Shown here piece by piece: positions 34,291 through 43,722 of a stretch of 64,000 bases of DNA. This stretch comes from Eubacteriales bacterium (GTDB taxonomy: Bacteria; Bacillota_A; Clostridia; Christensenellales; Aristaeellaceae). The position numbers and the translations under genes are program-made. Within the stretch, counting starts at the first letter, position 1. Each line of letters starts with the position of its first letter. The notes beneath the pieces were generated by a model. That model was not told the DNA's origin, did not search any database, and saw only the letters and a program-made list of their open reading frames with translations. The stretch is from assembly GCA_029974035.1 (NCBI GenBank), contig JARKQG010000042.1, positions 1-64,000 of the forward strand, in the 5' to 3' direction.

Positions 34291-34974
34291 ATGGATGTCC
34301 AATGGGTGATGGCGCGCCTGGACGCCCTGGGCACCGAGGCCCGGAGAAAGCACATGAAAAAGCGCGGCGCGGGCGACCGCGTGTACGGCGTGCTGCGGCG
34401 CGATCTGCACGCGCTGGCGGAGGAACTGGGCAGGGACCAGTCTCTGGCCCTCGCGCTGTGGGATACCCAAAACGCCGACGCGATGACGTTGGCCGCGATG
34501 ATCATGGACCCCGCAAAGCTGGAGCGGGACCGGGCCGAGCGGATGGTCGGGAGCCTCCGGTATACGGATCTTCTGGATGAACTGATGTTTGATGCCGTCG
34601 CGGAGGCGCCCTATGCGGCGGAACTCCGGGAGGCGTGGATCGGTTCGGCGGACGATGTGCTCGGCCGGGCCGGCTGGACGCTGGTGGTGGACGGCATTCT
34701 GCGCGGGAAGTTTTCGCCGGAAGCCCTCTCCCGATACGTGGACCGGGTGGAGCGCGGCCTCGCGGAGGCGCAGCCCCTCACCCAGGAGGCCATGAACCGC
34801 GCGCTGTGCGAAACCGGCATCCGCTACGAGGCGTTTACCCATCGCTGCATTGCGATCGGCGAGCGCCTGGGCGTGTACCGGGATCAAAAGGTGCCCAGGG
34901 GCTGCACCTCCGCCTACGCGCCCGATTGGATCAAGGCCGGCCTCAAAAGGCGGCGGCCCCCAAAGACTTCCTGA
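34291..34974 (+). CDS. DNA alkylation repair protein (AlkD-like HEAT-repeat family)
   Basis: 227 residues, nearly all helical, with the family pieces LGTEARRKHMKKRGAGDRVYG near the start (shortened here), LALALWDTQNADAMTLAAMI, and WTLVVDGILRG. AlkD-like proteins are HEAT-repeat glycosylases or DNA-binding relatives that act on alkylated bases. The catalytic Asp cannot be assigned with confidence without alignment. Start: ATG with AGGAAGG/GGCGGAG upstream. Stands alone between the MITE-like element and a terminator. Confidence 0.78.
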   Translation: MDVQWVMARLDALGTEARRKHMKKRGAGDRVYGVLRRDLHALAEELGRDQSLALALWDTQNADAMTLAAMIMDPAKLERDRAERMVGSLRYTDLLDELMFDAVAEAPYAAELREAWIGSADDVLGRAGWTLVVDGILRGKFSPEALSRYVDRVERGLAEAQPLTQEAMNRALCETGIRYEAFTHRCIAIGERLGVYRDQKVPRGCTSAYAPDWIKAGLKRRRPPKTS

Positions 34975-34989
34975 CGGCATCCGCAGCTC

Positions 34990-35014
34990 GCCCGCAGCCG
35001 CGGGCGCTTTTTTT
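34990..35014 (+). terminator. Rho-independent terminator
   Basis: gcccgc / gcgggc with agcc loop, then gc and seven T. Confidence 0.9.
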
Positions 35015-35118
35015 GCGCCGGCGGTTTTGACTGCGCCCTGGATCGTCCGTTCCGCGGCACATTAACGTTCACATCCTCTCAGCCTGCGCAGGCATCGGAA
35101 AACAGTCCGCTACAAACC

Positions 35119-35170
35119 GAGAATAACATACTATTCTCATGTTGACACGAACGCAACAACACGGTAAAAT
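35119..35170 (+). promoter_or_regulatory. Promoter of the chvE operon with upstream dyad
   Basis: TTGACA (35142-35147), 17-base spacer, TAAAAT (35165-35170). Immediately upstream is a dyad gagaata-N6-tattctc (35119-35138), a candidate activator or repressor site. The rest of 34975-35287 holds the preceding terminator and a roughly 110-base leader with no evident structure. Confidence 0.8.
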
Positions 35171-35287
35171 TTAAATAATGGTTTAGCCGTCCAAATCGGA
35201 AATGGTTTGTTTGTGTGTATTGCCTCAAGTGCGGATAAAGTGGGTAAACGCCCTCTTTATAAGTAGAAAAAAGGAGTGTGCCCTATC

Positions 35288-36343
35288 ATGAAGAAGATCC
35301 TGACCGTGGTTCTCGCCCTGGTGCTGACGATGGCACTGTGCGCGCCCGCGTTTGCGGCCGGCGGGAAGATCGGCGTCGCCATGCCGACGCAGGACCTGCA
35401 GCGCTGGAACCAGGACGGCGACAACATGAAGAAGCAGCTTGAGGCCGCCGGCTACGAAGTGGATGTGCAGTACGCCAACAACGAGGTGGCGCTCCAGGTC
35501 TCCCAGATCGAGAACATGATTCTGGGCGGCTGCAAGGTGCTGGTCATCGCCTCCATCGACGGCAGCGCGCTGGGCACGGTGCTGGCCCAGGCCAAGGAAG
35601 AGGGCATTCCCGTCATCGCCTATGACCGCCTGATCATGAAGTCGGACGCCGTTTCCTACTACGCCACCTTTGACAACTACAAGGTCGGCACAATCCAGGG
35701 CAAGTTCATCGAGGAGAAGCTGGGCCTGGCGGAAGGCAAGGGCCCCTTCAACATTGAGCTTTTCGCCGGCTCGCCGGACGACAACAACGCGCTGTTCTTC
35801 TTCCAGGGCGCGTGGGACGTGCTGAAGCCCTACATCGACAAGGGCCAGCTGGTTGTGCCCAGCGGCCAGACCGATTTCAACACCATCGCGATCCTGGGCT
35901 GGGGCTCCGAGGACGCCCAAAACCGCATGGACAACCTGCTGACCGCCTACTATTCCGACGGCAAGGCGCTGGACGCGGTGCTCTCTCCCAATGATTCGCT
36001 GGCCATCGGCATCGCCAACTCGCTGACCAACATGGGCTTCTCCCCATACCCGATCCTGACCGGGCAGGACTGCGACAAGGCCAACATGAAGAACATCCTG
36101 GCGGGCAAGCAGTCCATGTCGATCTTCAAGGACACCCGCACGCTGGCGGCCAAGGTTGTGGGCATGGTGGACGCGCTGATGCAGGGCACCGAGCCGGAGA
36201 TCAACGACACCAAGACCTATGACAACGGCGACGGGAAGATCATCCCCTCCTACCTGTGCGACCCCGTGTACGCCGACAAGGACAACTATAAGGAACTGCT
36301 GATCGACAGCGGCTACTATACCGAGGCGGACATCACCGGCTGA
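35288..36343 (+). CDS. chvE: Multiple-monosaccharide ABC transporter substrate-binding protein
   Basis: 351 residues, Sec signal peptide cut near AFA (residue 23), no usable lipobox. The mature protein is a type-1 periplasmic-binding fold of the ChvE class ([40 protein letters not shown]). ChvE-type proteins bind aldoses such as arabinose, galactose, glucose and xylose. Operon with mmsA and mmsB. GGAG upstream of the ATG; a GTG at 35276 is too close to the ribosome site. Confidence 0.92.
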   Translation: MKKILTVVLALVLTMALCAPAFAAGGKIGVAMPTQDLQRWNQDGDNMKKQLEAAGYEVDVQYANNEVALQVSQIENMILGGCKVLVIASIDGSALGTVLAQAKEEGIPVIAYDRLIMKSDAVSYYATFDNYKVGTIQGKFIEEKLGLAEGKGPFNIELFAGSPDDNNALFFFQGAWDVLKPYIDKGQLVVPSGQTDFNTIAILGWGSEDAQNRMDNLLTAYYSDGKALDAVLSPNDSLAIGIANSLTNMGFSPYPILTGQDCDKANMKNILAGKQSMSIFKDTRTLAAKVVGMVDALMQGTEPEINDTKTYDNGDGKIIPSYLCDPVYADKDNYKELLIDSGYYTEADITG

Positions 36344-36368
36344 TCCGTTTCGCCGGCATTCTGAGGCG

Positions 36369-36398
36369 GGGGACGAACGGCAAACACCGTCCGTCCCC
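36369..36398 (+). promoter_or_regulatory. Intercistronic stem-loop after chvE
   Basis: ggggacgaacgg / ccgtccgtcccc, 12 pairs with one mismatch and a 6-base loop; no T-run. Same position as in three other importer operons here. Confidence 0.6.
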
Positions 36399-36419
36399 GT
36401 CTGGGATTGGGGGATTCTC

Positions 36420-37967
36420 ATGGCCAAGGTTCTTCTCGAAATGCGCTCCATCACCAAGACATTCCCCGGCGTCAAGGCGCTGGACGACGTCAACATCCGG
36501 GTGGACGAAGGGGAAATCCACGCGTTGGTGGGAGAAAACGGCGCGGGCAAGTCCACCCTGATGAACGTGCTCAGCGGCGTCTACCCCTACGGCAGCTACA
36601 CCGGCGACATCATCTACGACGGCGAGGAGTGCCGCTTCAAAACCATCCGGGACTCCGAGCGCAAGGGCATCGTCATCATCCATCAGGAGCTGGCGCTGGT
36701 GCCCTATCTGTCCATCGCGGAAAACATGTTCCTGGGCAACGAGCGCGCCCGCCACGGCGTGGTGGACTGGGACGAAACCTACCACGCCGCCGAAAAATTT
36801 TTAAACGTCGTGGGCCTCCATGAAGGCCCGCGCACCCTCGTCAAGGACATCGGCGTGGGCAAGCAGCAGTTGGTGGAGATCGCCAAGGCGCTGGCCAAGG
36901 ACGTGCGGCTTTTGATTCTGGACGAGCCCACCTCGTCCCTCAACGAATCGGACGCCAGGAAGCTTCTGGACCTTCTGCTGGCGCTGCGGCGGGACAAGGG
37001 CGTCACCTCCATCATCATCTCCCACAAGCTGAACGAAATTGCCTACGTGGCGGACAAGATCACCATCCTCCGGGACGGGGCCACCAGTGAAACGCTGGAC
37101 AAGGCGGCCGATGACCTCACCGAGGAGCGCATCATCCGCGGCATGGTGGGCCGGGAGCTCACGGACCGATTCCCCAGGCGGCCCTCCAACCCCGGCGACA
37201 TTGCCCTTGAAATCGAGCATTGGACGGTCTACCACCCGCTCTACACCGAGCGCAAGGTGGTAGACGACGTTTCGATCAACGTGCGCAGGGGTGAAGTGGT
37301 GGGCATCGCGGGGCTGATCGGCGCGGGCAGGACGGAGCTGGCGATGAGCGTGTTCGGCCGCTCCTACGGCACCAACATCTCCGGCACGGTGAAAAAGGAC
37401 GGCAAGGAACTGGCGCTTCACAGCGTGTCCGACGCCATCAAAAACGGCTTTGCCTACATCACCGAGGACCGCAAGGGCAACGGCCTGGTGCTGATCGATT
37501 CCGTCAAGCGCAACCTGACGCTGTCGCGGCTGGACTTCGTGTCCGACCGGGGTGTGCTGGACAAGGACAAGGAGCAGAGCCAGGCCGAAAGCTACCGGGA
37601 AAAGCTCAACATCAAGACGCCCTCCGTCGAGCAGCAGGTGGGCAACCTCTCCGGCGGCAATCAGCAGAAGGTGCTGGTGGGCAAGTGGATGTTCGCCATG
37701 CCGGACATCATGATTCTGGACGAACCCACCCGCGGCATCGACGTGGGCGCAAAATTTGAAATTTACCAAATCATCAACCGCCTGGTGGCGGAGGGCAAGT
37801 CCATTCTGATGATCTCGTCGGAGCTGCCCGAGATCCTGGGCATGTGCGACCGCATCTACGTGATGAATGAAGGCCGGCTGATCGCCGAGCTGCCCAGGGC
37901 TGAAGCCTCCCAGGAGAAGATCATGAACCGCATCCTCAAGGCGAGCAACAGAGAGGTGAGCGCATGA
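36420..37967 (+). CDS. mmsA: Multiple-monosaccharide ABC transporter ATPase (two ABC domains)
   Basis: 515 residues with two tandem ABC domains, the CUT2 arrangement. First domain has Walker [10 protein letters not shown] and a slightly divergent signature (IGVGKQQL); the second has the degenerate Walker [10 protein letters not shown] and a good LSGGNQQK signature, as is normal for MglA/RbsA/GguA. Energises sugar uptake with ChvE and MmsB. Its stop overlaps the permease ATG (ATGA). Confidence 0.95.
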   Translation: MAKVLLEMRSITKTFPGVKALDDVNIRVDEGEIHALVGENGAGKSTLMNVLSGVYPYGSYTGDIIYDGEECRFKTIRDSERKGIVIIHQELALVPYLSIAENMFLGNERARHGVVDWDETYHAAEKFLNVVGLHEGPRTLVKDIGVGKQQLVEIAKALAKDVRLLILDEPTSSLNESDARKLLDLLLALRRDKGVTSIIISHKLNEIAYVADKITILRDGATSETLDKAADDLTEERIIRGMVGRELTDRFPRRPSNPGDIALEIEHWTVYHPLYTERKVVDDVSINVRRGEVVGIAGLIGAGRTELAMSVFGRSYGTNISGTVKKDGKELALHSVSDAIKNGFAYITEDRKGNGLVLIDSVKRNLTLSRLDFVSDRGVLDKDKEQSQAESYREKLNIKTPSVEQQVGNLSGGNQQKVLVGKWMFAMPDIMILDEPTRGIDVGAKFEIYQIINRLVAEGKSILMISSELPEILGMCDRIYVMNEGRLIAELPRAEASQEKIMNRILKASNREVSA

Positions 37968-39199
37968 GCAAACTGAAAAAGGCGCTGGGCGGGAACCTGA
38001 AGCAGTATACCATGCTGATGGCGCTGGTGGTCATCGTGCTGATGTTCCAGATGATGACGGGCGGCATCCTGCTCAAGCCCATGAATGTATCCAACCTGAT
38101 CTTCCAGAACGCCTACGTGGTGATTCTGGCGGTGGGCATGCTGATCTGCATCCTGACCGGCGGCAACATTGACCTGTCCGTCGGCTCCGTGGTGGCGCTG
38201 ATCGGCGCCTGCGCGGGCACGTTCATCATCAACTGGAAGATGAACGTCTACCTTTCGGTGCTTCTTTGCCTGCTGGCGGGCCTTCTCATCGGCATGTGGC
38301 AGGGATTCTGGATCGCCTACGTGCGCATCCCGGCGTTCATCGTGACGCTCTCGGGCATGCTGGTGTTCCGGGGGCTGACGCTGCTCATCCTGGGCGGCCT
38401 CACCATCGCGCCCTTTCCGCAGGAGTACCTGATGTACTCCACCGGCTTCATCCCGGATTTTCTGGGACAATGGCTGGGCCTGCCGGACCGGCCCAACACC
38501 ACGGCCATTGCGGCGGGCATCCTGCTGGCGGTGGTGTTCGCCGTCTCCCAGATCCGATCCTACGCCGGCCGCAGGCGCAAGGGCTATCAGGTGGAGAGCC
38601 TGGCGGCGCTCGTCGTCAAGATGATCGTCATCGGCGCGGTGGTGGTGTGGTTCTTCTCCGTCCTGTCCCAGTACCGCGGCATCCCGACGGTACTGATCCT
38701 GCTGGGGCTGATCCTGGTGGGCTACGGCTATTTTACCTCCTCTACCGTCATGGGCCGGCACATCTACGCCATCGGCGGCAACGAAAAGGCCGCGCTGCTC
38801 TCGGGCGTCAAGACCAACAAAATGCTGTTTCTGGCCTATGTCAACATGGCGCTGCTCGCGGCGGTGGCGGGCCTGGTGTTCGCCGCCCGGCTCAACAGCT
38901 CGTCCCCCCAGGCGGGGCAGAGCTTTGAGATGGACGCCATCGGCTCCTGCTACATCGGCGGCGCCAGCGCCTACGGCGGCATCGGCACCGTGGGCGGCAC
39001 GCTGATCGGCGCGCTGATCATGGGCGTGCTCAACAACGGCATGTCCATCATGGGCATCGACTCCAATACCCAGCAGGTAGTAAAGGGGCTGGTGCTTCTG
39101 GGCGCGGTGGCCTTTGACGTGTTGTCCAAGAAAAACCTCAAGCTGCCCTTCCTGAAGCGGCCGGGCAAGAAGGACAGGGGCGCGGCCCAGAGCCTTTGA
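37964..39199 (+). CDS. mmsB: Multiple-monosaccharide ABC transporter permease
   Basis: 411 residues, longer than simple CUT2 permeases (about 320), which is typical of GguB/MmsB because of an extra region in the middle (about residues 165-235). About ten or more hydrophobic segments; [20 protein letters not shown] is the conserved permease motif. Last gene of the chvE operon. Confidence 0.94.
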   Translation: MSKLKKALGGNLKQYTMLMALVVIVLMFQMMTGGILLKPMNVSNLIFQNAYVVILAVGMLICILTGGNIDLSVGSVVALIGACAGTFIINWKMNVYLSVLLCLLAGLLIGMWQGFWIAYVRIPAFIVTLSGMLVFRGLTLLILGGLTIAPFPQEYLMYSTGFIPDFLGQWLGLPDRPNTTAIAAGILLAVVFAVSQIRSYAGRRRKGYQVESLAALVVKMIVIGAVVVWFFSVLSQYRGIPTVLILLGLILVGYGYFTSSTVMGRHIYAIGGNEKAALLSGVKTNKMLFLAYVNMALLAAVAGLVFAARLNSSSPQAGQSFEMDAIGSCYIGGASAYGGIGTVGGTLIGALIMGVLNNGMSIMGIDSNTQQVVKGLVLLGAVAFDVLSKKNLKLPFLKRPGKKDRGAAQSL

Positions 39200-39243
39200 C
39201 CCGCGCGCAAAATAGGCCCATCGGCAGTCCGGCCCGTCCACAC

Positions 39244-39275
39244 GGTGCGCCCAGTCCTAACGGACTGGGCGCACC
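39244..39275 (+). terminator. Terminator hairpin after mmsB
   Basis: Perfect 14-pair stem ggtgcgcccagtcc / ggactgggcgcacc with a taac loop, followed by ttgtg. Confidence 0.8.
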
Positions 39276-39310
39276 TTGTGGAAAAGAAAAGAATGGTGGC
39301 CGAAGGCCTG

Positions 39311-39342
39311 CGCGCCCCGGTCCCAAGGGGAACCGGGGCGCG
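39311..39342 (-). terminator. Terminator hairpin of the acyl-ligase/oxoamine-synthase operon
   Basis: Perfect 11-pair stem cgcgccccggt / accggggcgcg, 10-base loop, starting 6 bases after the stop of the minus-strand gene. Confidence 0.65.
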
Positions 39343-39347
39343 GTCCG

Positions 39348-42300
39348 TTACGCGAACGTCGCCTTGACTTCGGACTTTGGCACTTCCGCCGCCCTGGCGG
39401 GGGGGAGGGCGATGCCCTCCTCGGCCGCGAGGCGGACCAGAAGGTCCAGCGCCTGCGCGATCTGCTCCGGCCGATGCTCGCTGATCACGCAGAAGCGCAG
39501 CCGCGCCTTGCCTCGGGGCACGGCGGGGTACACCGCCGGGGGGACAAATACGCCGTGGTCGCGCAGGGCGTTCGAAAGGTGGAAGGCATCCTCATCCCGG
39601 CCCACCAGGACGGGGACGATGGCCGTCTCCGCCGCGAGACAGGTGTTGAGGTTGCGCGCCGCGGCCTCCCGCACGAAGAAGGCGATGTTCTCCCGCAGCC
39701 GCGCCATAATGGACGCATCCTGCCGGAGAAGGCGGATGGAGGTCAGCGTGGCAGCCGCCAGAGGCGGCGATATGCCCACCGAAAACACGAAACCGGGTAG
39801 GTTGTAGCGCAGGTATTCGATGATCTCCCTCGGGCCGGCCAGATAGCCGCCGCAGGCGCCCAGGCCCTTGGACAGCGTGCCCATCTTGATGTCGATGTCG
39901 GCGGGATCGAGGCCGAAGTATTCGTCCACGCCGCCGCCGGTCTGCCCGATCACGCAGGCGCTGTGGGCCTCGTCCACCATCAGGAAGCAGCCGAACTTCT
40001 TTTTCAACGCCACGAAGGCGGGCACGTCGGCGATGTCGCCGTCCATCGAGTAGGCGCCCTCGATGATGATCAGCACCTTTTCAAACTTGTGGCGCTGCAT
40101 GCGCAGGATGCTCTCCAGCGCCCGGGCGTCGTTGTGGGGGAATGGCTTGCACATGGCGCCGCTCAGCCTGCAGCCCTGGTCGATGGAATTATGGGCCAGC
40201 GCGTCGTAGACGATGAGGTCCTTCGGGCCGCAGAAGTTGCCCACCGCCGTCACGTTGGTGGAGTGGCCGCCCACCAGCACCAGCGCGTCCTCGGCGTGCT
40301 TCCAGCGGGCGATTTCGCGCTCCAGCTCCTGGTACAGGCTCTTTTCGCCCGCCAGCAGCCGGCTGCCGCTGGCGCTGGTGCCGTACCGGTCGATAGCGGC
40401 TTTGGCGGCCTCCATGACCTCCCGGCGGCCCGACATGCCCACGTAATTATAGGAACCGAAGTTGACCACTTCCGCCCCCGCCATGATGGAGGTATCCCGA
40501 AGGGGCGAATCATGGCAGACAAAATAGGGGTTTTCCGCGCCGTCCGCCATCAGCGCCTGCTGGCGCGCGTGGAAGGCTTTGTATTCCGGCGTTTCCCGGA
40601 ATTCGGAGATGGGCACGGCCGGCTCCGAAGGGGCCTTCGCCCCCTGGAAGCCGTGCTGGCGCTCGTACACCAGCCGCGAAAGAGCGCCGACCGTAGTGCA
40701 GCGGCCGTATTCCTCCGGCGGGATGATGAGGCCGAAGGCCTCCTCCACCCGGATGGAGATGGACAGCACCTGCAGACTGTCGCCGCCCAGGTCGTCCAGG
40801 AAGTGGGCGTCATCGCGAATCTGCCTTTCAGGGGTTTCCAGCACTTCGGCGTAGATTTTGCGCACCTGGTCGCTGATGCGGCGCATTTCGAGGTCCACCA
40901 GCTCGGTCTTGACCCCGTCCCGGGGCGCGCCATAGGCGGACGAAGCCACCGGGCGGATGGAAAGCTCCCGGTAGGCGTCGGGGTGTTCCAAAATGAGCCT
41001 GCGCAGTTCCACCCGCTTGACCTTGATGGCGTTGACCACCGGCAGCCGTTCGCCGGATACCAGCACCCGGTTCACCTGCTTGACCACCGGAAGCTTACCG
41101 TTGATCTGCGCGATTCTGGCGCAGAGGCCCTTGACGTACACTTCGTCTCCGGCCTTGTCGCCCAGGTGCATCACCAGCGTGATCTCCTGATGGAGGGGCT
41201 GCGCCGGATCAACCGGAATGCCCAGCACGCACAGCTGTTCCACGTCGGAGAGGAGCGCAAAGGCGTCCTCCACCTCGTCGGGGTAGACGTTTTCGCCGGA
41301 TTCGTTGATCACCACATCCTTGACGCGGCCCTCCACATACATGCGGCTGCCCGCCTCCAGCCGCACCACGTCGCCGGTGTGCAGCCAGCCCTCCGCGTCC
41401 AGCGCGGGCGGGACGAGATGCCCGTCCACCAGCTGCCCCGTGTGCAGCGATCGGCCGCGGATCAGCATTTCGCCCCGGTTGGGCCTGTCGCCGTCCGGGA
41501 TCACGCGGTAGGCGACGTTTGCGAGCGGGCGGCCCACCGAGCCGGACACGCGGGTGCGCAGGTTCCGGCTGGTTTCGACGGAGGTGATGGCCGTCTCGGT
41601 CATGCCAAAGCCGGACACCGTAAAGTAGCCCAGCGCGCTCAATGTCTTCATCTGTTCGGAGGGGGTATGGCTGCCGCCCAGGATGATGCACTCCACGTCG
41701 CTGCCGAGGAGCCTGCCCAGCATGGCGCCAAACAGCACCCTGCGGGCAAAGAGGCGCCCCAGCGACGGGGCCACATGCTGCAGCGCGAGGCTGGCGCCGC
41801 GCAGGGCGCGCCAGGCCGCGCGCCGGGCGGCGGGCTCCTTCGCGACCTTTTTTTCAATCCCGGTCACGAGGTTCGTGGCCAGAAGCGGTACGGCCAGCAG
41901 CAGCTGAATGCGAAAGCGGGTGGCGGTTTCCACGATGGTCTGGGGTGCGCGGTCCTTCAGGTATACATTGGCGTACCCCAGAAAGCTGCACCACATCAGG
42001 CACACCATGAAGCCGAATACGTGGTGAAACGGCAAAAACGCCAGGCTGCGGCGGTTGCCGTCGCCGATGATCTGGCGGCAGGCGTTGTACAGAAGCTCGC
42101 TGGACAGCACCTGATTGGCGACCGCCTCGCCGTCGTACACGAAGATGCGGCTGGTGGCGGTGGTGCCGCTGGTGCAAAGCGCCACCTTGTCGGCAAACTC
42201 CGGCGCAAAATCCGCGGGGGCGTCGGGCGCGCGCCGGAGTTCGTCCAGCGTTACCATTTTTACGCCGCCGGGGAGCGGGCGCGGTTTTTTGGCGATGAGC

Positions 42301-42665
42301 AGCGCCGCGCCGGACTGGGCGAGCATGTGGTCCATCTTCTCGTCGGCCAGCGTAAAGTCCAAAAGCACCGCGTTGTAGCCCGCCAGGATCAGCCCCCAGA
42401 AGGCGGGGAACCACTCCGGGCAGGTATCGAGAGCGATGGCGGCGAATTTTTCTTTTTTACCGCTGCCGTGCCGGTTCACAATGTGTGCGGCGAAGGCCGT
42501 TGCCCGCGCCTCGTACTGCGCGTAGCTGACGGCGACTTCCGCGCCGTTTTCCAGGTACAGCGCAGCGGTTACATTTCCCCAGGCGCAGGTCAGATGGAAC
42601 AGGTTTGACAGGGACATGTCCTTTCGAAGCGCGTCGCAGCGCTGAAGTACGGGACTATTTCGCAT
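39348..42665 (-). CDS. Acyl-adenylating ligase / acyl-carrier / alpha-oxoamine synthase fusion
   Basis: 1105 residues in three parts. (1) Residues about 20-560: ANL adenylating domain with TSGTT (165-169), GFGMTETAITS (352-362), HTGD (429-432) and GRVKDVVINESGENVYP (446-462). (2) About 595-670: phosphopantetheine carrier, Ser630 in LGGDSLQ. (3) About 690-1085: type-I PLP alpha-oxoamine synthase (AONS/KBL/SPT family) with FGSYNYVGMS, GGHSTN, VDEAHSA (897-903) and the PLP lysine Lys933 in GTLSKGLGACGGY. Predicted action: activate a carboxylic acid, load it on its own carrier, then condense it with an amino acid with CO2 loss, releasing an alpha-amino ketone. Start: ATG with AAAGGAG at 9 bases; overlaps the SDR gene by 11 bases. 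Serine palmitoyltransferase-like chemistry is inferred. Confidence 0.92.
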   Translation of the reverse strand: MRNSPVLQRCDALRKDMSLSNLFHLTCAWGNVTAALYLENGAEVAVSYAQYEARATAFAAHIVNRHGSGKKEKFAAIALDTCPEWFPAFWGLILAGYNAVLLDFTLADEKMDHMLAQSGAALLIAKKPRPLPGGVKMVTLDELRRAPDAPADFAPEFADKVALCTSGTTATSRIFVYDGEAVANQVLSSELLYNACRQIIGDGNRRSLAFLPFHHVFGFMVCLMWCSFLGYANVYLKDRAPQTIVETATRFRIQLLLAVPLLATNLVTGIEKKVAKEPAARRAAWRALRGASLALQHVAPSLGRLFARRVLFGAMLGRLLGSDVECIILGGSHTPSEQMKTLSALGYFTVSGFGMTETAITSVETSRNLRTRVSGSVGRPLANVAYRVIPDGDRPNRGEMLIRGRSLHTGQLVDGHLVPPALDAEGWLHTGDVVRLEAGSRMYVEGRVKDVVINESGENVYPDEVEDAFALLSDVEQLCVLGIPVDPAQPLHQEITLVMHLGDKAGDEVYVKGLCARIAQINGKLPVVKQVNRVLVSGERLPVVNAIKVKRVELRRLILEHPDAYRELSIRPVASSAYGAPRDGVKTELVDLEMRRISDQVRKIYAEVLETPERQIRDDAHFLDDLGGDSLQVLSISIRVEEAFGLIIPPEEYGRCTTVGALSRLVYERQHGFQGAKAPSEPAVPISEFRETPEYKAFHARQQALMADGAENPYFVCHDSPLRDTSIMAGAEVVNFGSYNYVGMSGRREVMEAAKAAIDRYGTSASGSRLLAGEKSLYQELEREIARWKHAEDALVLVGGHSTNVTAVGNFCGPKDLIVYDALAHNSIDQGCRLSGAMCKPFPHNDARALESILRMQRHKFEKVLIIIEGAYSMDGDIADVPAFVALKKKFGCFLMVDEAHSACVIGQTGGGVDEYFGLDPADIDIKMGTLSKGLGACGGYLAGPREIIEYLRYNLPGFVFSVGISPPLAAATLTSIRLLRQDASIMARLRENIAFFVREAAARNLNTCLAAETAIVPVLVGRDEDAFHLSNALRDHGVFVPPAVYPAVPRGKARLRFCVISEHRPEQIAQALDLLVRLAAEEGIALPPARAAEVPKSEVKATFA

Positions 42666-43503
42666 GGGTCGAATCTCCTTTACCCAGATAGTAGCCCTCG
42701 AGGATCCGCTGGATCAGCCGCGCAGGGAAGAGCCTGTGCAGCGCAACCGCCAGGCGCTGGTCGGGTTTCGCCACCAGAACCCGGAGCGGGAGGCGCCTTT
42801 GTTCCATCAGCCCCGCCGCAATCCGCCCCAGCCGCGCGGGATCGCAGCCGTTTTCCTCGTCCCGGGCGATGACCGACGTGCCGCGCCGGAAGGATTCGCC
42901 GTAGGGAGAATCCTCCGCGACCGCCGCCGCGCGAAGGCGGGTCTTCGGCGAGCCGCCCCGATGATCGCCCGGCTCCACCAGGCACACACGGATGCCCAGC
43001 CGCGCGGTTTCCAGCGCGAGGCATTCCGAATACCCCTCGATGGCGTGCTTGCTGGCGGTGTAAGCGCTCTGAAACGGAATGCCGAGAAGCCCGTTGACCG
43101 ATGAGAAGTTGATGATCCTGCCCGCGCCCTGGGCGCGCATGACGGGCAGCGCCGCGCGGGTCATTTCCACGGCGCCCAGAAAGTTGGTTTCCATCACGGC
43201 CAGGTACTCATCACGGCCGGTCTCCTCGCAGGAACCCAGCACCAGAATCCCCGCGCAGTTGTACAGCGCGTCCACCCGCGGGGAAATGGCAAGCGCCTGC
43301 GCCTTGAAGGCGCGGATGCTCTCGGGATCGCGCACATCCAGCGGGATGCGGTGGCCGCCGCATTCGCAGGGGCCTTCGTAGGGCTTGAAGGAGCGCGCCC
43401 CGGCGATGACCAGATGGCCGGCCTCCGTCAGCGCCCTGGCGGTATGGTACCCCAGGCCGCTGGAGGCGCCCGTAATCCAAACGGTGCCTTTTTCCAAGCG
43501 CAT
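42655..43503 (-). CDS. Short-chain reductase, candidate ketoreductase partner of the oxoamine synthase
   Basis: 282 residues. NADPH-type Rossmann motif TGASSGLGYH, NCAG, catalytic Ser in INFSSVNG and YTASK. The closest general relatives are oxidoreductases of the 3-ketodihydrosphingosine reductase / retinol dehydrogenase-like SDR group, with a C-terminal hydrophobic/basic tail (about 250-275). Its stop lies 11 bases inside the fusion gene, so the two are translationally coupled. Likely job: reduce the alpha-amino ketone to an amino alcohol. Start ATG 43503 with GAGGA about 9 bases upstream. Confidence 0.88.
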   Translation of the reverse strand: MRLEKGTVWITGASSGLGYHTARALTEAGHLVIAGARSFKPYEGPCECGGHRIPLDVRDPESIRAFKAQALAISPRVDALYNCAGILVLGSCEETGRDEYLAVMETNFLGAVEMTRAALPVMRAQGAGRIINFSSVNGLLGIPFQSAYTASKHAIEGYSECLALETARLGIRVCLVEPGDHRGGSPKTRLRAAAVAEDSPYGESFRRGTSVIARDEENGCDPARLGRIAAGLMEQRRLPLRVLVAKPDQRLAVALHRLFPARLIQRILEGYYLGKGDSTHAK

Positions 43504-43538
43504 CCATCCCCATCCTCGAGTGGAAGATACTGTAATAC

Positions 43539-43571
43539 GTGAATTATACTTCACACCGGGGGCTTATGCAA
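43539..43571 (-). promoter_or_regulatory. Promoter and dyad operator of the SDR/oxoamine-synthase operon
   Basis: TTGCAT (43566-43571), 17-base spacer, TATAAT (43543-43548). The -10 is the centre of a dyad gtgaattatacttcac (43539-43554; arms gtgaa/ttcac), suggesting repression by an unidentified regulator. Confidence 0.7.
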
Positions 43572-43722
43572 GTTTCTACCGAAAGGTTTCGGACGACGGG
43601 GCGTTATGTTTTCGGGATCGGGCGGGGGGCGCGGGTGGTTTGAAGCCGCGGGATGGTGGTATACTTACAAGCGAAACGTCGCGCCCATGCCGCGCGATGA
43701 CCGCAAACAAGGAGGGTTTAAC

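Noticed and set aside
39963..42608. 881-codon open frame antisense to the ligase/oxoamine-synthase fusion
   Set aside because: Its His/Asp/Val/Gly-rich composition is the typical mirror of GC-rich coding DNA. The opposite strand has full domain motifs and a ribosome site.
39348..42665. Nonribosomal peptide synthetase module
   Set aside because: Adenylation and carrier domains are present, but there is no condensation or thioesterase domain; the third domain is clearly a PLP oxoamine synthase.
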